Of a stretch of 64,000 nucleotides of DNA, positions 24,762 through 33,575 are shown piece by piece. The notes below the pieces were generated by a model. The model was given only the letters and a program-made list of their open reading frames with translations. It had not been told where the DNA came from and did no database searches. Where the stretch lies: contig NZ_LN879468.1 of the NCBI RefSeq assembly GCF_001403635.1, forward strand, positions 496,001-560,000. The letters are read 5' to 3'. Within the stretch, counting starts at the first letter, position 1. Each line of letters begins with the position of its first letter. This DNA comes from Clostridium massiliamazoniense. GTDB lineage: Bacteria > Bacillota > Clostridia > Clostridiales > Clostridiaceae. The translations under genes and the position numbers were made by a program.

Positions 24762-26783
24762 ATGACTATTTTAGATGAATTAATACAATATGCAAATAAT
24801 TGCTTAGAAGATAAATTTGTATCTGAATATGAAGATTATATATCTTGTCAAAAGCATAAATGGGCTTGTAAAAGGTTTCTGAATGATCTAGAAAGAATAG
24901 AAAATGATGATAATTTTAATTACTATTGGAATGAAGAAGAAGCACAAAAGATAGTGAATTGGTTTAGTTACTTAAGACACAGCAAAGGAACGTTAGCTAA
25001 TAAACCTATAATTTTAAATGTATGGCAGAAGTTTTGCTTATGTCAAATTTATGGATGGAGACACAAACAAACAGATTATAAAAGATTTAATCAATCCTTT
25101 ATAGAAGTGGCTAGAAAAAATGCTAAATCTCAAATGGAATCTGGTGTCGTTCTCTATGAAATAGCTACACAATCTACAAAAAATAATGAGCTGTATGAAG
25201 CTTATTGTGCGGGAACTAAAAGAGAACAATCAAAAATTATTTTTGATGAATGTATTCTTATGCTTAAAGGCAGTCCATTAAAAAGTAAATTTAAAATTAC
25301 AAGAGATAGGATTACACATATAAAAACAGGAAGTTATCTTAAAGCATTGTGTAAAGAAGATGGTAAAAAAGGTGATGGAACTAATCCAGCTATACTAGTT
25401 CTCGATAGATATATTTGTCGAGTTTAAATCGGGCAATATCGGTGAAAGCTAAGTTATTAAGAATAGATAATATGCCAACACCGAGATAACTTATATATTT
25501 AAAAGTATATAAACATCGTAGAGCATAGAGGATGAAACTAATTTATAGAATATAATTCCTCCAAGAGTGTCCGACACCTCATAATTAAATAAATTGTGTG
25601 ATGAAGATGTATGCCGAACTAGGTATGAATAGACATACCGTAATGCGAGGAAACTCCTAGAACATAAGGATAAAAAGCCTTATAGGGTAACAAAATGGAA
25701 TATCACCAGCATGAAACAACAGAATTTTATGATTTAGGTTATGGAGCTAATACAAAAGAATCATTGTTGATGATAATAACTACGGCTGGAGTTGATTTAA
25801 CATTTCCTTGTTATACTCAAGAATATGAATTTTGTACAAATATATTAAATCATAGTATAGATGTAGATAATGATAATTATTTCGTTGATATACTTGAGAT
25901 AGATAAGAAAGAAGAAGTAACTAATATAAGAAGTTGGAAAAAGGCTAATCCAATTAGAATGACTTATGCTGAAGGTGTTGATAAGATACAAAAGGCATAT
26001 AAAGTAGCAATGCAAATACCAGAAAAAATGCCCGGGTTTCTAACTAAGTGCTTAAATTTATGGGTACAAGCTAAAGAAAATGGATATATGGACATAGAGA
26101 AATGGAAAAAATGTGAGGTTAAAGAGCTACCCATAAACACAGAAGGTATGTCAGTTTGGGTGGGGTTTGATATGTCTACAAAGATAGATTTGACTTCTGT
26201 TGCTTTTATAATACCTTATTTAGACAAAGGAATAAAAAAATATATTATTTCTACACATAGTTTCATTCCTAACAGAGAACGTTTACAAGAAAGAACACTT
26301 AAAGATAAAGTATCATATGAAGCATGGGAAATGAATGGATATTTATCTGTTACTGATACACAAATTATAAATCAAAAGCTGGTTTGGGAGTATGCTAAAA
26401 AGGTTTGTGATGAAAACAAATGGTCTATAGCAGGTTTATGTTTTGATGAAAATAATGCTTCACAGATGATGTTAGATTTAGAAGCTGAGGGATATAGAGT
26501 ATATAGTGTTCCTCAGTCTCATAGGTCTTTAAGTGAAGCGACTTGTAGTTTTAGAGAACAAGTGTATGAAGGAAATATAGTTTACACTAAAAATCCTTTG
26601 CTAAATTTTGCTATGAGTAATGCTGTTGTAACAACCAGCAATCAGAAGGTGAAAGTAGATAAAGATGCTACAAAATTTAAGATAGATCCTGTAGATGCTA
26701 TTTTAGTATCTTTTAAATTTGCAATGTATTACGAAGTTGAAAGTAATTTTGATGTAGATGAATGGCTCAATGAAGATTGGTAA
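24762..26783 (+). CDS. terL: Terminase large subunit, two exons split by a group I intron
   Basis: Exon 1 is 24762-25406 (215 codons) and exon 2 is 25698-26783 (361 residues plus stop); joined they give 576 residues, normal for HK97-type TerL. Exon 1 has the Walker A-like ARKNAKSQ and ends in ILVLD. Exon 2 begins EYHQHETTEFY, so Walker B (VLDE) is rebuilt only by splicing. The nuclease part shows GFDMSTKIDLTS and a late DPVDAILVSFK. The ATP motor and nuclease cut and pump DNA into the prohead. Without splicing the protein stops 6 codons into the intron. Confidence 0.9.
25407..25697 (+). ncRNA. Group I self-splicing intron in terL (291 nt, no ORF)
   Basis: The last six exon bases CTCGAT (25401-25406) pair with GTCGAG (25417-25422) to form P1, with the U-G wobble exactly at the 5' splice site. 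The intron ends in G (25697) before GAATATCAC. Both exons are in frame, and the fusion restores Walker B. Internal hairpins include TCGGTG/CACCGA (P5-like), GGTATG/CATACC, a GAGGAAACTCC-type P9 and ATAAGG/CCTTAT near the 3' end. I could not assign P3/P7 with certainty. It contains no endonuclease gene. Confidence 0.88.
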
Positions 26784-26803
26784 TTGCGGAGGGAGGTGAA
26801 ATA

Positions 26804-28042
26804 TTGGGGATAAAAGATTTATTTAACAATAAAACAGAAGAAAAAAAGGTTGTTGAAGAGAAGACCACAGTTGATTTAAATGAATTAGTAAATAGAGTTA
26901 GAAGTGTTGGAGATATAGGTAGTAGTAAATTAAATAGTGCTACTTATTATAGCTGCATGAATATTAGATGTAATGCTGTTGCTAAATTACCTTTGAAATT
27001 ATACAGAGAAAAAGAACAAGGGAGTGAAAAAGCTACTAATCATTATCTTTACAGTTTACTTAAAAGTAGACCAAACAAATTTATGACAACTCATGATTTT
27101 CTTTTTTTAACTGAATTTTACAGACTTGATAGGGGTAATGCCTTTTGGTATATAAGTACTAAAAATGGGAAAGTGGATGGATTATATATATTAAATCCTG
27201 ACTTGATAACAGTATTCATTGATGATGTTGGAATAGTTGGAGATAAAATGAATGTCTACTATATTTATAGAAATAGTAGTGAAGAAATTATATATGATGC
27301 GGATGAAATATGTCATTTCAAAAATTTTGCAGTTAAAAATAATGGATTAGAAGGTACTTCTATAAAAAAATATCTATATGACACAATTGAAAGAGAACAA
27401 AGAGCCGCAAAGGTTATAAGCGAAAAATATAAAACAGGGCTGATAAATCCGCTGATTGTAGAATATGCAGGTGATCTAAATGAGGCTAAACAACAAAGCA
27501 TAATAGCTAAATTTGCAAAAATGGGTGGTGCAAAAAATGCTGGTAAGGTAGTGCCAATTCCAACCGATTTTAGGGTTAATCAGTTGGAAACTAAATTAAG
27601 TGACAACCAATTCTTTGAAATGCAAGGGTTAACTACAAGACAAATAGCCAATGCGTTTGGGATTAAAGGTTTCCAACTGAACGATATGGAAAAATCTACT
27701 TATAACAATATAGAACAACAAAATAGAGCATTTTATTCTGATACTCTGCAAAATGTTTTAACTATCTATGAACAGGAAATGGACTATAAAATAATATCTA
27801 AAAAAGAACAAAATGAATTATTTTGGAAATTTAATGTAGATAGTGTTGTCAGATCAGATTTAGCGACACGTTACGAAGCTTATACAAAAGCAATTGCAAG
27901 TGGGTACATGACTATTGCAGAAGTTAGAGACAAAGAAGATTTACCTTTTATTGAAGGAACAGATAAATTAATAATTGGAAATGGTGCTAGTATTCCGTTA
28001 AGTGATCTAGGAAAACAATATTCAGGAGGAGGTGAAAAATAA
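26804..28042 (+). CDS. HK97-type portal protein
   Basis: A 412-residue portal, the DNA gate of the prohead vertex. Recognisable stretches are SATYYSCMNIRCNAVAKLPL, the LYSLLKSRPN region and the DNEF-like C terminus (GLTTRQIANAFGIKGFQLND). I choose the TTG at 26804: GGGAGGTG lies 7-8 nt upstream and the resulting MGIKDLF start is typical, whereas 26777 would overlap terL. Its stop overlaps the next start (TAATG). Confidence 0.9.
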   Translation: MGIKDLFNNKTEEKKVVEEKTTVDLNELVNRVRSVGDIGSSKLNSATYYSCMNIRCNAVAKLPLKLYREKEQGSEKATNHYLYSLLKSRPNKFMTTHDFLFLTEFYRLDRGNAFWYISTKNGKVDGLYILNPDLITVFIDDVGIVGDKMNVYYIYRNSSEEIIYDADEICHFKNFAVKNNGLEGTSIKKYLYDTIEREQRAAKVISEKYKTGLINPLIVEYAGDLNEAKQQSIIAKFAKMGGAKNAGKVVPIPTDFRVNQLETKLSDNQFFEMQGLTTRQIANAFGIKGFQLNDMEKSTYNNIEQQNRAFYSDTLQNVLTIYEQEMDYKIISKKEQNELFWKFNVDSVVRSDLATRYEAYTKAIASGYMTIAEVRDKEDLPFIEGTDKLIIGNGASIPLSDLGKQYSGGGEK

Positions 28043-28743
28043 TGAATAAAACAATAAAAATGAATTTACCAAGGATTAAAAATTTGACTGACAAGGTTGA
28101 GTTAAGATTTGATGGTGAAATAGTGAGTTCAGAATGGGACAAGTGGGAAAATGTAGATACTTGCCCTCAGGATGTTTTAGATATCTTAAAATCTGTCGAT
28201 GAAAATTCTAATTTAGACATTTTTATAAACTCAGGTGGCGGTAGTGTATTTGCTGGTATAGCTATTTATAACATTTTAAAGAGACATAAGGGACAAAAGA
28301 CTGTATATATCGATGGATTAGCTGGGAGTATAGCAAGTGTTATAGCTATGGCTGGGGATAAAATTATAATGCCTGCAAATTCTTATTTGATGATCCACAA
28401 ACCTCTTTGTTGCTGTGCAGGTAATGCTAATGACATGAGAAAAACAGCTGATACACTTGATAGTATAGAAGAAGGAATTCTTAACACTTATGTTACAAAA
28501 CTAAAAGATGACATTGAATTAGAGACTATAAAAAATATGGTCAACGAAGAAACTTGGCTGACTGGAGCAGAAGCAAGTAAATACTTTAATGTAGAAGTAA
28601 TTGCAGAAAATAAGGCAGTTGCTAGAATTGATAAGGATTATGGATATAAGAATATGCCAAAAAATCTATTAGAAGTTGAAAATGAACTTGGGGAAATAGA
28701 AAATGAAAAATTAAAGTTATCAATTGAATTAGAGTTAATCTAG
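28042..28743 (+). CDS. ClpP-like prohead protease
   Basis: A 233-residue S14/ClpP-type protease. NSGGGSVFAGIAIYNIL is the oxyanion strand, GLAGSIASVIAMAG carries the nucleophile Ser, and the His lies in YLMIHKPL. It matures the capsid by removing the scaffold part of the next gene's product. A short C-terminal coiled segment follows the protease fold. Confidence 0.92.
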   Translation: MNKTIKMNLPRIKNLTDKVELRFDGEIVSSEWDKWENVDTCPQDVLDILKSVDENSNLDIFINSGGGSVFAGIAIYNILKRHKGQKTVYIDGLAGSIASVIAMAGDKIIMPANSYLMIHKPLCCCAGNANDMRKTADTLDSIEEGILNTYVTKLKDDIELETIKNMVNEETWLTGAEASKYFNVEVIAENKAVARIDKDYGYKNMPKNLLEVENELGEIENEKLKLSIELELI

Positions 28744-28796
28744 TTCTTTTTTTATGCAAAAAATTAATGAAAATATGAAAGTGAGGATTATAAAAC

Positions 28797-29978
28797 ATGA
28801 AAAAAATTGATGAAATGAAACAAAATTTAGAAGGATTAAAAAATGAGGTGCAAAATTTCTTAAATAAAAATAAAATTGCAGATGCTAAAGCAAAGATGGA
28901 AGAAGTTAAGAATATGAAAGAAGCAATAGCAATACAAGAAGAATTAGACAAAGAAGAAATGGAAAGGGTACAAAATATGATAAAAGAAGAAGGGAAGAAA
29001 ATTGAAGGTAAAGAAGTTAGAAATAAAACAAAAGCTTTTATAAATACAATAAAATCTGAGGTTGTAAAAGGTTTTAAGATGTCTAAAGAAGATATAGATA
29101 TAGTTAATGCAACTACCATGACAGAAGGCGTTGATAAAGATGGGGGATTAACAGTACCTAGGGATGTAAGAACAGAAATAAAAGAATTAAGAAAAGCTGA
29201 TGATTCTTTAGAATTATTAGTGCATACAGAAAAAACTACAACTCTTTCTGGTTCTAGAATTATAGAAGTTAATGCAGATCACACGCCTTTCGATAATGTC
29301 GAAGAAGCAGAACAATTCCCAGAAATTTCAACTCCTGAATTTAGAGATGTAGAATATAAAGTAAAGAAAAAAGGTGGGATTTTAAATGTAACAAGAGAAT
29401 TATTAGAAGATAGTGATGAAAATATATTAGCATATTTGAAAAATTGGATAGCAAAAAAATCTAAAGCAACAAGAAATGCTTTAGTGGTTGCTAAATTAAA
29501 AGAAGTTTGGGGTAAAAATCCAGTTCAAATAGCGAATTTTGATGATTTAAAAGATATATTAAATGTACAATTAGACACTGCCTATGAAGCAACTTCTATT
29601 GTTTTATTAAATCAGGATGCTTTTAACTATTTAGATAAATTAAAAGATGGGGACGGTAAATATATATTACAACCAGATCCAACTAACGCTACTAAAAAAT
29701 TATTGTTTGGATTATATCCTGTTAAAAAAGTTTCTAATAAAACTATGCCAACTGTTGAAGGCAAAGCTCCTGTTTATATTGGTGACCTAAAAGAAGCTAT
29801 AACAATTTTTGATAGAGAATCTTTATCTATAGATTTTAATGATAGATCTGATTCAACATGGAAAAATGATAAAGTAGCTATGAAAGTAAGGGAAAGATTA
29901 GATATACAAGAAGTTGTAGAAGAAGCAATGATAGGATGCGAAATAACAATAGGACAAGCATTAAAAACTAAAAAATAA
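28797..29978 (+). CDS. Major capsid protein (HK97 fold)
   Basis: A 393-residue protein with an N-terminal coiled-coil delta/scaffold domain (residues ~1-100, charged KIDEMKQNLEGLKNEVQ region) and the HK97 capsid body starting near TEGVDKDGGLTVP. The downstream protein regions ILNVTRELLED and LPVKKVSNKTMP-like (YPVKKVSNKTMPT) match the family. It forms the icosahedral shell after cleavage by the preceding protease. Confidence 0.92.
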   Translation: MKKIDEMKQNLEGLKNEVQNFLNKNKIADAKAKMEEVKNMKEAIAIQEELDKEEMERVQNMIKEEGKKIEGKEVRNKTKAFINTIKSEVVKGFKMSKEDIDIVNATTMTEGVDKDGGLTVPRDVRTEIKELRKADDSLELLVHTEKTTTLSGSRIIEVNADHTPFDNVEEAEQFPEISTPEFRDVEYKVKKKGGILNVTRELLEDSDENILAYLKNWIAKKSKATRNALVVAKLKEVWGKNPVQIANFDDLKDILNVQLDTAYEATSIVLLNQDAFNYLDKLKDGDGKYILQPDPTNATKKLLFGLYPVKKVSNKTMPTVEGKAPVYIGDLKEAITIFDRESLSIDFNDRSDSTWKNDKVAMKVRERLDIQEVVEEAMIGCEITIGQALKTKK

Positions 29979-30023
29979 TTAAAGAGGGATTAATTTCCCT
30001 CTATTTTTGGGAGGGATATAATA

Positions 30024-30295
30024 ATGGAACTTAATATAGTTAAAAATTATTTAAGAATCGATTTTGAAGAGCATGATAAATTATTAGAGTTACTAATATC
30101 TGTTGCAAAAGAATATATAGAAGATGCTATAGGCAAATATGATAACACTAGAAAAAACAAATTATTTTATTATGTACTCTTGTTAGCGATATGTATGCAA
30201 ATAACTATTTTTCTATAGATAAGAATATGCAAAAAAATAAAATAGTTTCTTCTATTATATTGCAAGAACAGCTGAGGTATGAAGATGAATTATAA
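30024..30295 (+). CDS. Head-tail connector (gp6-like), in two frames
   Basis: Frame 0 stops at 30218 (64 residues), but the -1 frame continues the expected gp6-like C terminus (LVSDMYANNYFSIDKN...SSIILQEQLRYE) to 30295, giving 90 residues. A heptamer A AAA AAC is in the zero frame at 30152-30158, exactly where a -1 slip would join them. Either a one-base loss in an A tract or ribosomal frameshifting explains this. The product would be an adaptor under the portal. The end overlaps the next gene. Confidence 0.7.
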
Positions 30296-30596
30296 TCTTA
30301 ACAATAAAATTGAAGTTTGGGATAAAGTAGAAGTTGAAAATGAACTTGGGGAAATAGAGCATAAATTTGCTAAGATAAAAAATATTTGGAGTTATGTAGT
30401 ACCAACTGGTGGTACAAAAAAAGATAATTCTGCTGAGATAAAAATTAAAGTTATTATTAGAAAGTTAAGTCTTAAAGAGATAAATAATTCTATGTACTTT
30501 ATTTATAACAAACAGAGATTTAATATAGATTATCATCTTCCTCGGTTTGATAACAATGATTTTATTGAAGTTTATTGTACGCTGGTGGTGGAATAA
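30285..30596 (+). CDS. Head closure protein (gp7/SPP1 gp16-like)
   Basis: A 103-residue beta-rich protein (LNNKIEVWDKVEVENELGEIE...IWSYVVPTGG) of the head-closure family, which seals the connector. Start 30285 is chosen because CTGAGG lies 7 nt upstream; ATG 30279 is too close. Stop overlaps the next start (TAATG). Confidence 0.75.
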   Translation: MNYNLNNKIEVWDKVEVENELGEIEHKFAKIKNIWSYVVPTGGTKKDNSAEIKIKVIIRKLSLKEINNSMYFIYNKQRFNIDYHLPRFDNNDFIEVYCTLVVE

Positions 30597-31021
30597 TGGA
30601 AGTAGACTTTAATTTAAGAGAACTAACTAACTTTGAAAATAAATTACTTGACTTAGCTAATAAGAAAATGCCTAATGAATGTAAAAAATTTATGAGACAA
30701 GAAGGAAGTAAACTAAATAAGAAAGCAAAAGCAAAAGCTAAAAGTAAAGTTAAGAAAAAAACAGGGAATTATCACAAATCTATAAAAAGAGGAAAAGTCT
30801 ATAAATATACTGGTAACGGGGGATGGGCTATAAGAAGTTATTCAGCATCACCACATTCACATTTGATTGAAAAGGGACACAGAATAGTTGTAAACGGAGA
30901 AGAAAAAGGATTTGTAGAAGGAAAACATATCTTCGAAGATACAGAAAAAGAATTTCAAAGTGAATTCTATAAAGATACTCAAAAATTTATTGATGAAACA
31001 CTTGAAAAGGGGCTGAATTAA
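30596..31021 (+). CDS. HK97 gp10-like neck protein
   Basis: A 141-residue protein with a Lys-rich middle (KKAKAKAKSKVKKKTGNYHKS) and the SPHSHLIEKGHRIVVNG region typical of HK97 gp10 family proteins, which act at head-tail joining. ATG 30596 overlaps the previous stop; the next gene overlaps its stop in turn. Confidence 0.8.
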   Translation: MEVDFNLRELTNFENKLLDLANKKMPNECKKFMRQEGSKLNKKAKAKAKSKVKKKTGNYHKSIKRGKVYKYTGNGGWAIRSYSASPHSHLIEKGHRIVVNGEEKGFVEGKHIFEDTEKEFQSEFYKDTQKFIDETLEKGLN

Positions 31022-31470
31022 TGATTATAGAAATTTATAAGTCTGTAATTTTAAAACTAAAAAAAATTATAAAAAATAGTGGGTTTAACGGACTAAAAAT
31101 AATCGATGAAGAAGTCGAAGGCACTATAATAAGACCTTCAATCAAACTAACTTTAGATGATGTTAATAGTGAAAACTTAACATCTGAGTATAATAATAAT
31201 AATTTGAAGTTTAGACTTTATTTCTTTGCAAAAGACAGGAATAAGTATAAATTAGATAATTTAAAAATGTCTGAGATTTTAGTAAAAGAATTAACTTTTA
31301 TTGAAGTTAACGATATTGTGATTGATATTGAGGAACTACAGATTGAAACAGTTGATACTGTTTTAGTTTGTAGTTTTTCTATTAATTATTATGAAATTAA
31401 TAACAAGAAAAATTATGATTCTGATAATGAAGAATTTATGGAAAATTTAATTTACGAGGAGGAAATTTAA
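31021..31470 (+). CDS. Tail terminator-like protein (DUF6838)
   Basis: A 149-residue protein with alternating beta strands. Its place between gp10-like and the sheath is that of DUF6838/phage tail terminator proteins, and the sequence fits the clostridial family. It overlaps its neighbours by one base (TAATG) on both sides. Confidence 0.7.
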   Translation: MIIEIYKSVILKLKKIIKNSGFNGLKIIDEEVEGTIIRPSIKLTLDDVNSENLTSEYNNNNLKFRLYFFAKDRNKYKLDNLKMSEILVKELTFIEVNDIVIDIEELQIETVDTVLVCSFSINYYEINNKKNYDSDNEEFMENLIYEEEI

Positions 31471-32531
31471 TGTTATCATTGCCAATTATTGATATTAAAT
31501 TTAAGCAATTAGCAAATACTTTAGTAAAAAGAAGCGAAAGAGCTATAGCTTGTTTAATAATAAACGATGAAAAACAAACAGAAAAATTAATTAAATATAA
31601 AAGCTTAAAGGAATTAGATAAAGATAAATCTAAATACACTGATGAAAACTTACAAGACATAAAAGATTGTATGGAATATGGAGTTGCTGAAATGTATGTG
31701 GTTAATGCTGATACGGTTGAAGCAGGACTGGATTTAATTGAAGAAAATATAAAAACTTGTTGGATAGCATCTAATGTTGATAACAGTTCAAGCGAAATTA
31801 TTAATTTTATAAAAGAGCATGAAGTAAAAGGGAAAAGTTATAAAGCTGTAGTTTACAAAGGTCAAAATATTGACAATAAACATGTGGTTAATTTTGTAAA
31901 TGAAAAGGTAATCTTTAATGATAAAAGGGGAGAGACTACTGGAGACAAGTATATTCCTAGTTTATTAGGACTTTTAGCTAGTAGTAATGTTGAAAGAGGG
32001 GTTACTTATAGAACTTGTAACAAGCTTATTAGATGTACCGAAATAGCTGATGTAGATGCAGAACTTAAAAAAGGTAGTTTTGTACTAATTAATGATGATA
32101 ATAAAGTAAAAGTGGGGCTTGGAATTAATACATTGGTTACGTTTAATGAAAGTAATTCTGAAGACATGAGACATATAGATATAGTTGAAGCAATGGATCT
32201 TATACGAGATGATATAACAAATATCTTCAAGGAAGAGTATATAGGGAAAGTAAAAAATAAATTAGATAATCAAATTTTATTTATTTCTAGCATAAATACT
32301 TACTTGGATGTTTTAGCAAAACAAGATATTTTAGATTCTGATTATAAAAATTATGCTGATATTAATGTAACTGCACAAAGACAAGCTTGGTTAGGGGTTA
32401 AGCCTGAGTCAGAAAGTTGGAGTGATGAAGAAGTAAAAGTTAAAACTTTTAAAAGAAACGTATATCTACTAGGTGATATAAAAATATTAGGTGCTATGGA
32501 AAACTTAATGTTTGACATAACTATGTTTTAG
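31470..32531 (+). CDS. Contractile tail sheath protein (XkdK-like)
   Basis: A 353-residue protein with the sheath-family order: an N-terminal strand region, the central KELDKDKSKYT region, the GLLASSNVERGVTYR segment and a C-terminal NVTAQRQAWLG region followed by basic strands. The presence of a sheath makes this a myovirus. The stop is 13 bp before the tail tube gene. Confidence 0.9.
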   Translation: MLSLPIIDIKFKQLANTLVKRSERAIACLIINDEKQTEKLIKYKSLKELDKDKSKYTDENLQDIKDCMEYGVAEMYVVNADTVEAGLDLIEENIKTCWIASNVDNSSSEIINFIKEHEVKGKSYKAVVYKGQNIDNKHVVNFVNEKVIFNDKRGETTGDKYIPSLLGLLASSNVERGVTYRTCNKLIRCTEIADVDAELKKGSFVLINDDNKVKVGLGINTLVTFNESNSEDMRHIDIVEAMDLIRDDITNIFKEEYIGKVKNKLDNQILFISSINTYLDVLAKQDILDSDYKNYADINVTAQRQAWLGVKPESESWSDEEVKVKTFKRNVYLLGDIKILGAMENLMFDITMF

Positions 32532-32544
32532 GAGGTAAAAGAAT

Positions 32545-32970
32545 ATGGCATTTAATCCAAACAGGATTTTAAAAGGTAATAATGGTTACGTATGGTTAAA
32601 TGGAGAACTACTAGCAGAAATAAAGAGCATTGAAGCTAAGATAACAGGCAACTTTGAAGAAGCGAATGTATGTGGAGATAATGCAACACATCATAGTTAT
32701 ACAGGCTGGACAGGTGAAGGAACTACTGTTTTACAAAAAGTAGATAGTAAAGTCCTTAAGTTGGTAGCAGATTCTTATAAAACAGGTATTTTCCCTGAGT
32801 TATCTGTAATAACTAAGTTAACAGATGTAGTAACTAAGAAATCTGAAAGAACTGCTATTAAAAATATGATTATAACTGAAGCTATGCTCGCTAAATTTGA
32901 AGCGAAAGCATTAGTAGAAGAAGAAATACCATTCAAATTTAGCGATTACGAAATTTTAGAAACAATTTAG
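32545..32970 (+). CDS. Tail tube protein (XkdM-like)
   Basis: A 141-residue protein of the XkdM tube family: FNPNRILKGNNGYVWLNGELLAEIKSIEAK at the N terminus (shown in part: the NGELLAEI strand) and GEGTTVLQKVDSKVLK in the middle. It forms the inner tube inside the sheath. Confidence 0.88.
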   Translation: MAFNPNRILKGNNGYVWLNGELLAEIKSIEAKITGNFEEANVCGDNATHHSYTGWTGEGTTVLQKVDSKVLKLVADSYKTGIFPELSVITKLTDVVTKKSERTAIKNMIITEAMLAKFEAKALVEEEIPFKFSDYEILETI

Positions 32971-32984
32971 AGGAGTGAATTATT

Positions 32985-33374
32985 ATGAGTAATGATGCAA
33001 TAAAAAGATTAACATTTAAAGATATTATAGCTAAAAAGGCTTTATTAGAAAAAAATAAAAAAGAATATAGAGATATTTATTGTCCAAATTTAGAAGGAAA
33101 TTTATTATTCAAACTTCCAAGCGATGAAGAAATATTAGACTTGATGGAAGACATAGATGAAAAAGATACGAGACAAGTTTATGAGAAAGCTAAAAAGCTT
33201 ATATACACTCATTGTGAAGCTTTAAAATCTAAAGAATTACACGAAGCTTTTGAAATAGTAGATCCTTTTGATATTGTTTCAAAAGTATTTTCTATGGGAC
33301 AAGTATTGAAGGTTTTTGATAAACTTACAGAGCATTTAGATCTAGACGAATTCAGTGAACAAATAAAAAACTAA
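32985..33374 (+). CDS. Tail assembly chaperone G (short product)
   Basis: A 129-residue XkdN-like helical protein between the tube and tape measure genes, where tail chaperones always lie. It ends ATA AAA AAC TAA, a slippery site directly before the stop, and is the N-terminal part of the longer G-T product. Confidence 0.85.
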   Translation: MSNDAIKRLTFKDIIAKKALLEKNKKEYRDIYCPNLEGNLLFKLPSDEEILDLMEDIDEKDTRQVYEKAKKLIYTHCEALKSKELHEAFEIVDPFDIVSKVFSMGQVLKVFDKLTEHLDLDEFSEQIKN

Positions 33375-33544
33375 TAGAGAATGATGCAGATTTTAATATG
33401 TATGCTTTTTATGTTGCTCGAGGCTGGAAATTACATGAATTAGCTAATCTTGATATAAGAGAAAAGCTTTTTTTGTATCATTCTCAAAATAATTTTTATA
33501 AAGAAGAAGCTGAAAAATATAAAGCACTATTTGGAAGTAAGTAG
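32985..33544 (+). CDS. Tail assembly chaperone G-T by -1 programmed frameshift
   Basis: At A AAA AAC (33365-33371) a -1 slip lets the ribosome read CTA ATA GAG AAT... instead of the stop, adding 57 codons to 33544 (total 186 residues; the extension has NMYAFYVARGWKLHELANL). The length, position before the tape measure gene and heptamer in frame are the hallmarks of the conserved G/G-T frameshift of long-tailed phages. Confidence 0.9.
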
Positions 33545-33575
33545 TGCTTTTTAAATTTTAACAGAGGGAGGTGAA

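Noticed and set aside
25407-25697. terL as a pseudogene with a premature stop and a second start at 25695
   Set aside because: P1 pairing, terminal G and exact restoration of Walker B show an intron; ATG 25695 is made by the intron's last bases.
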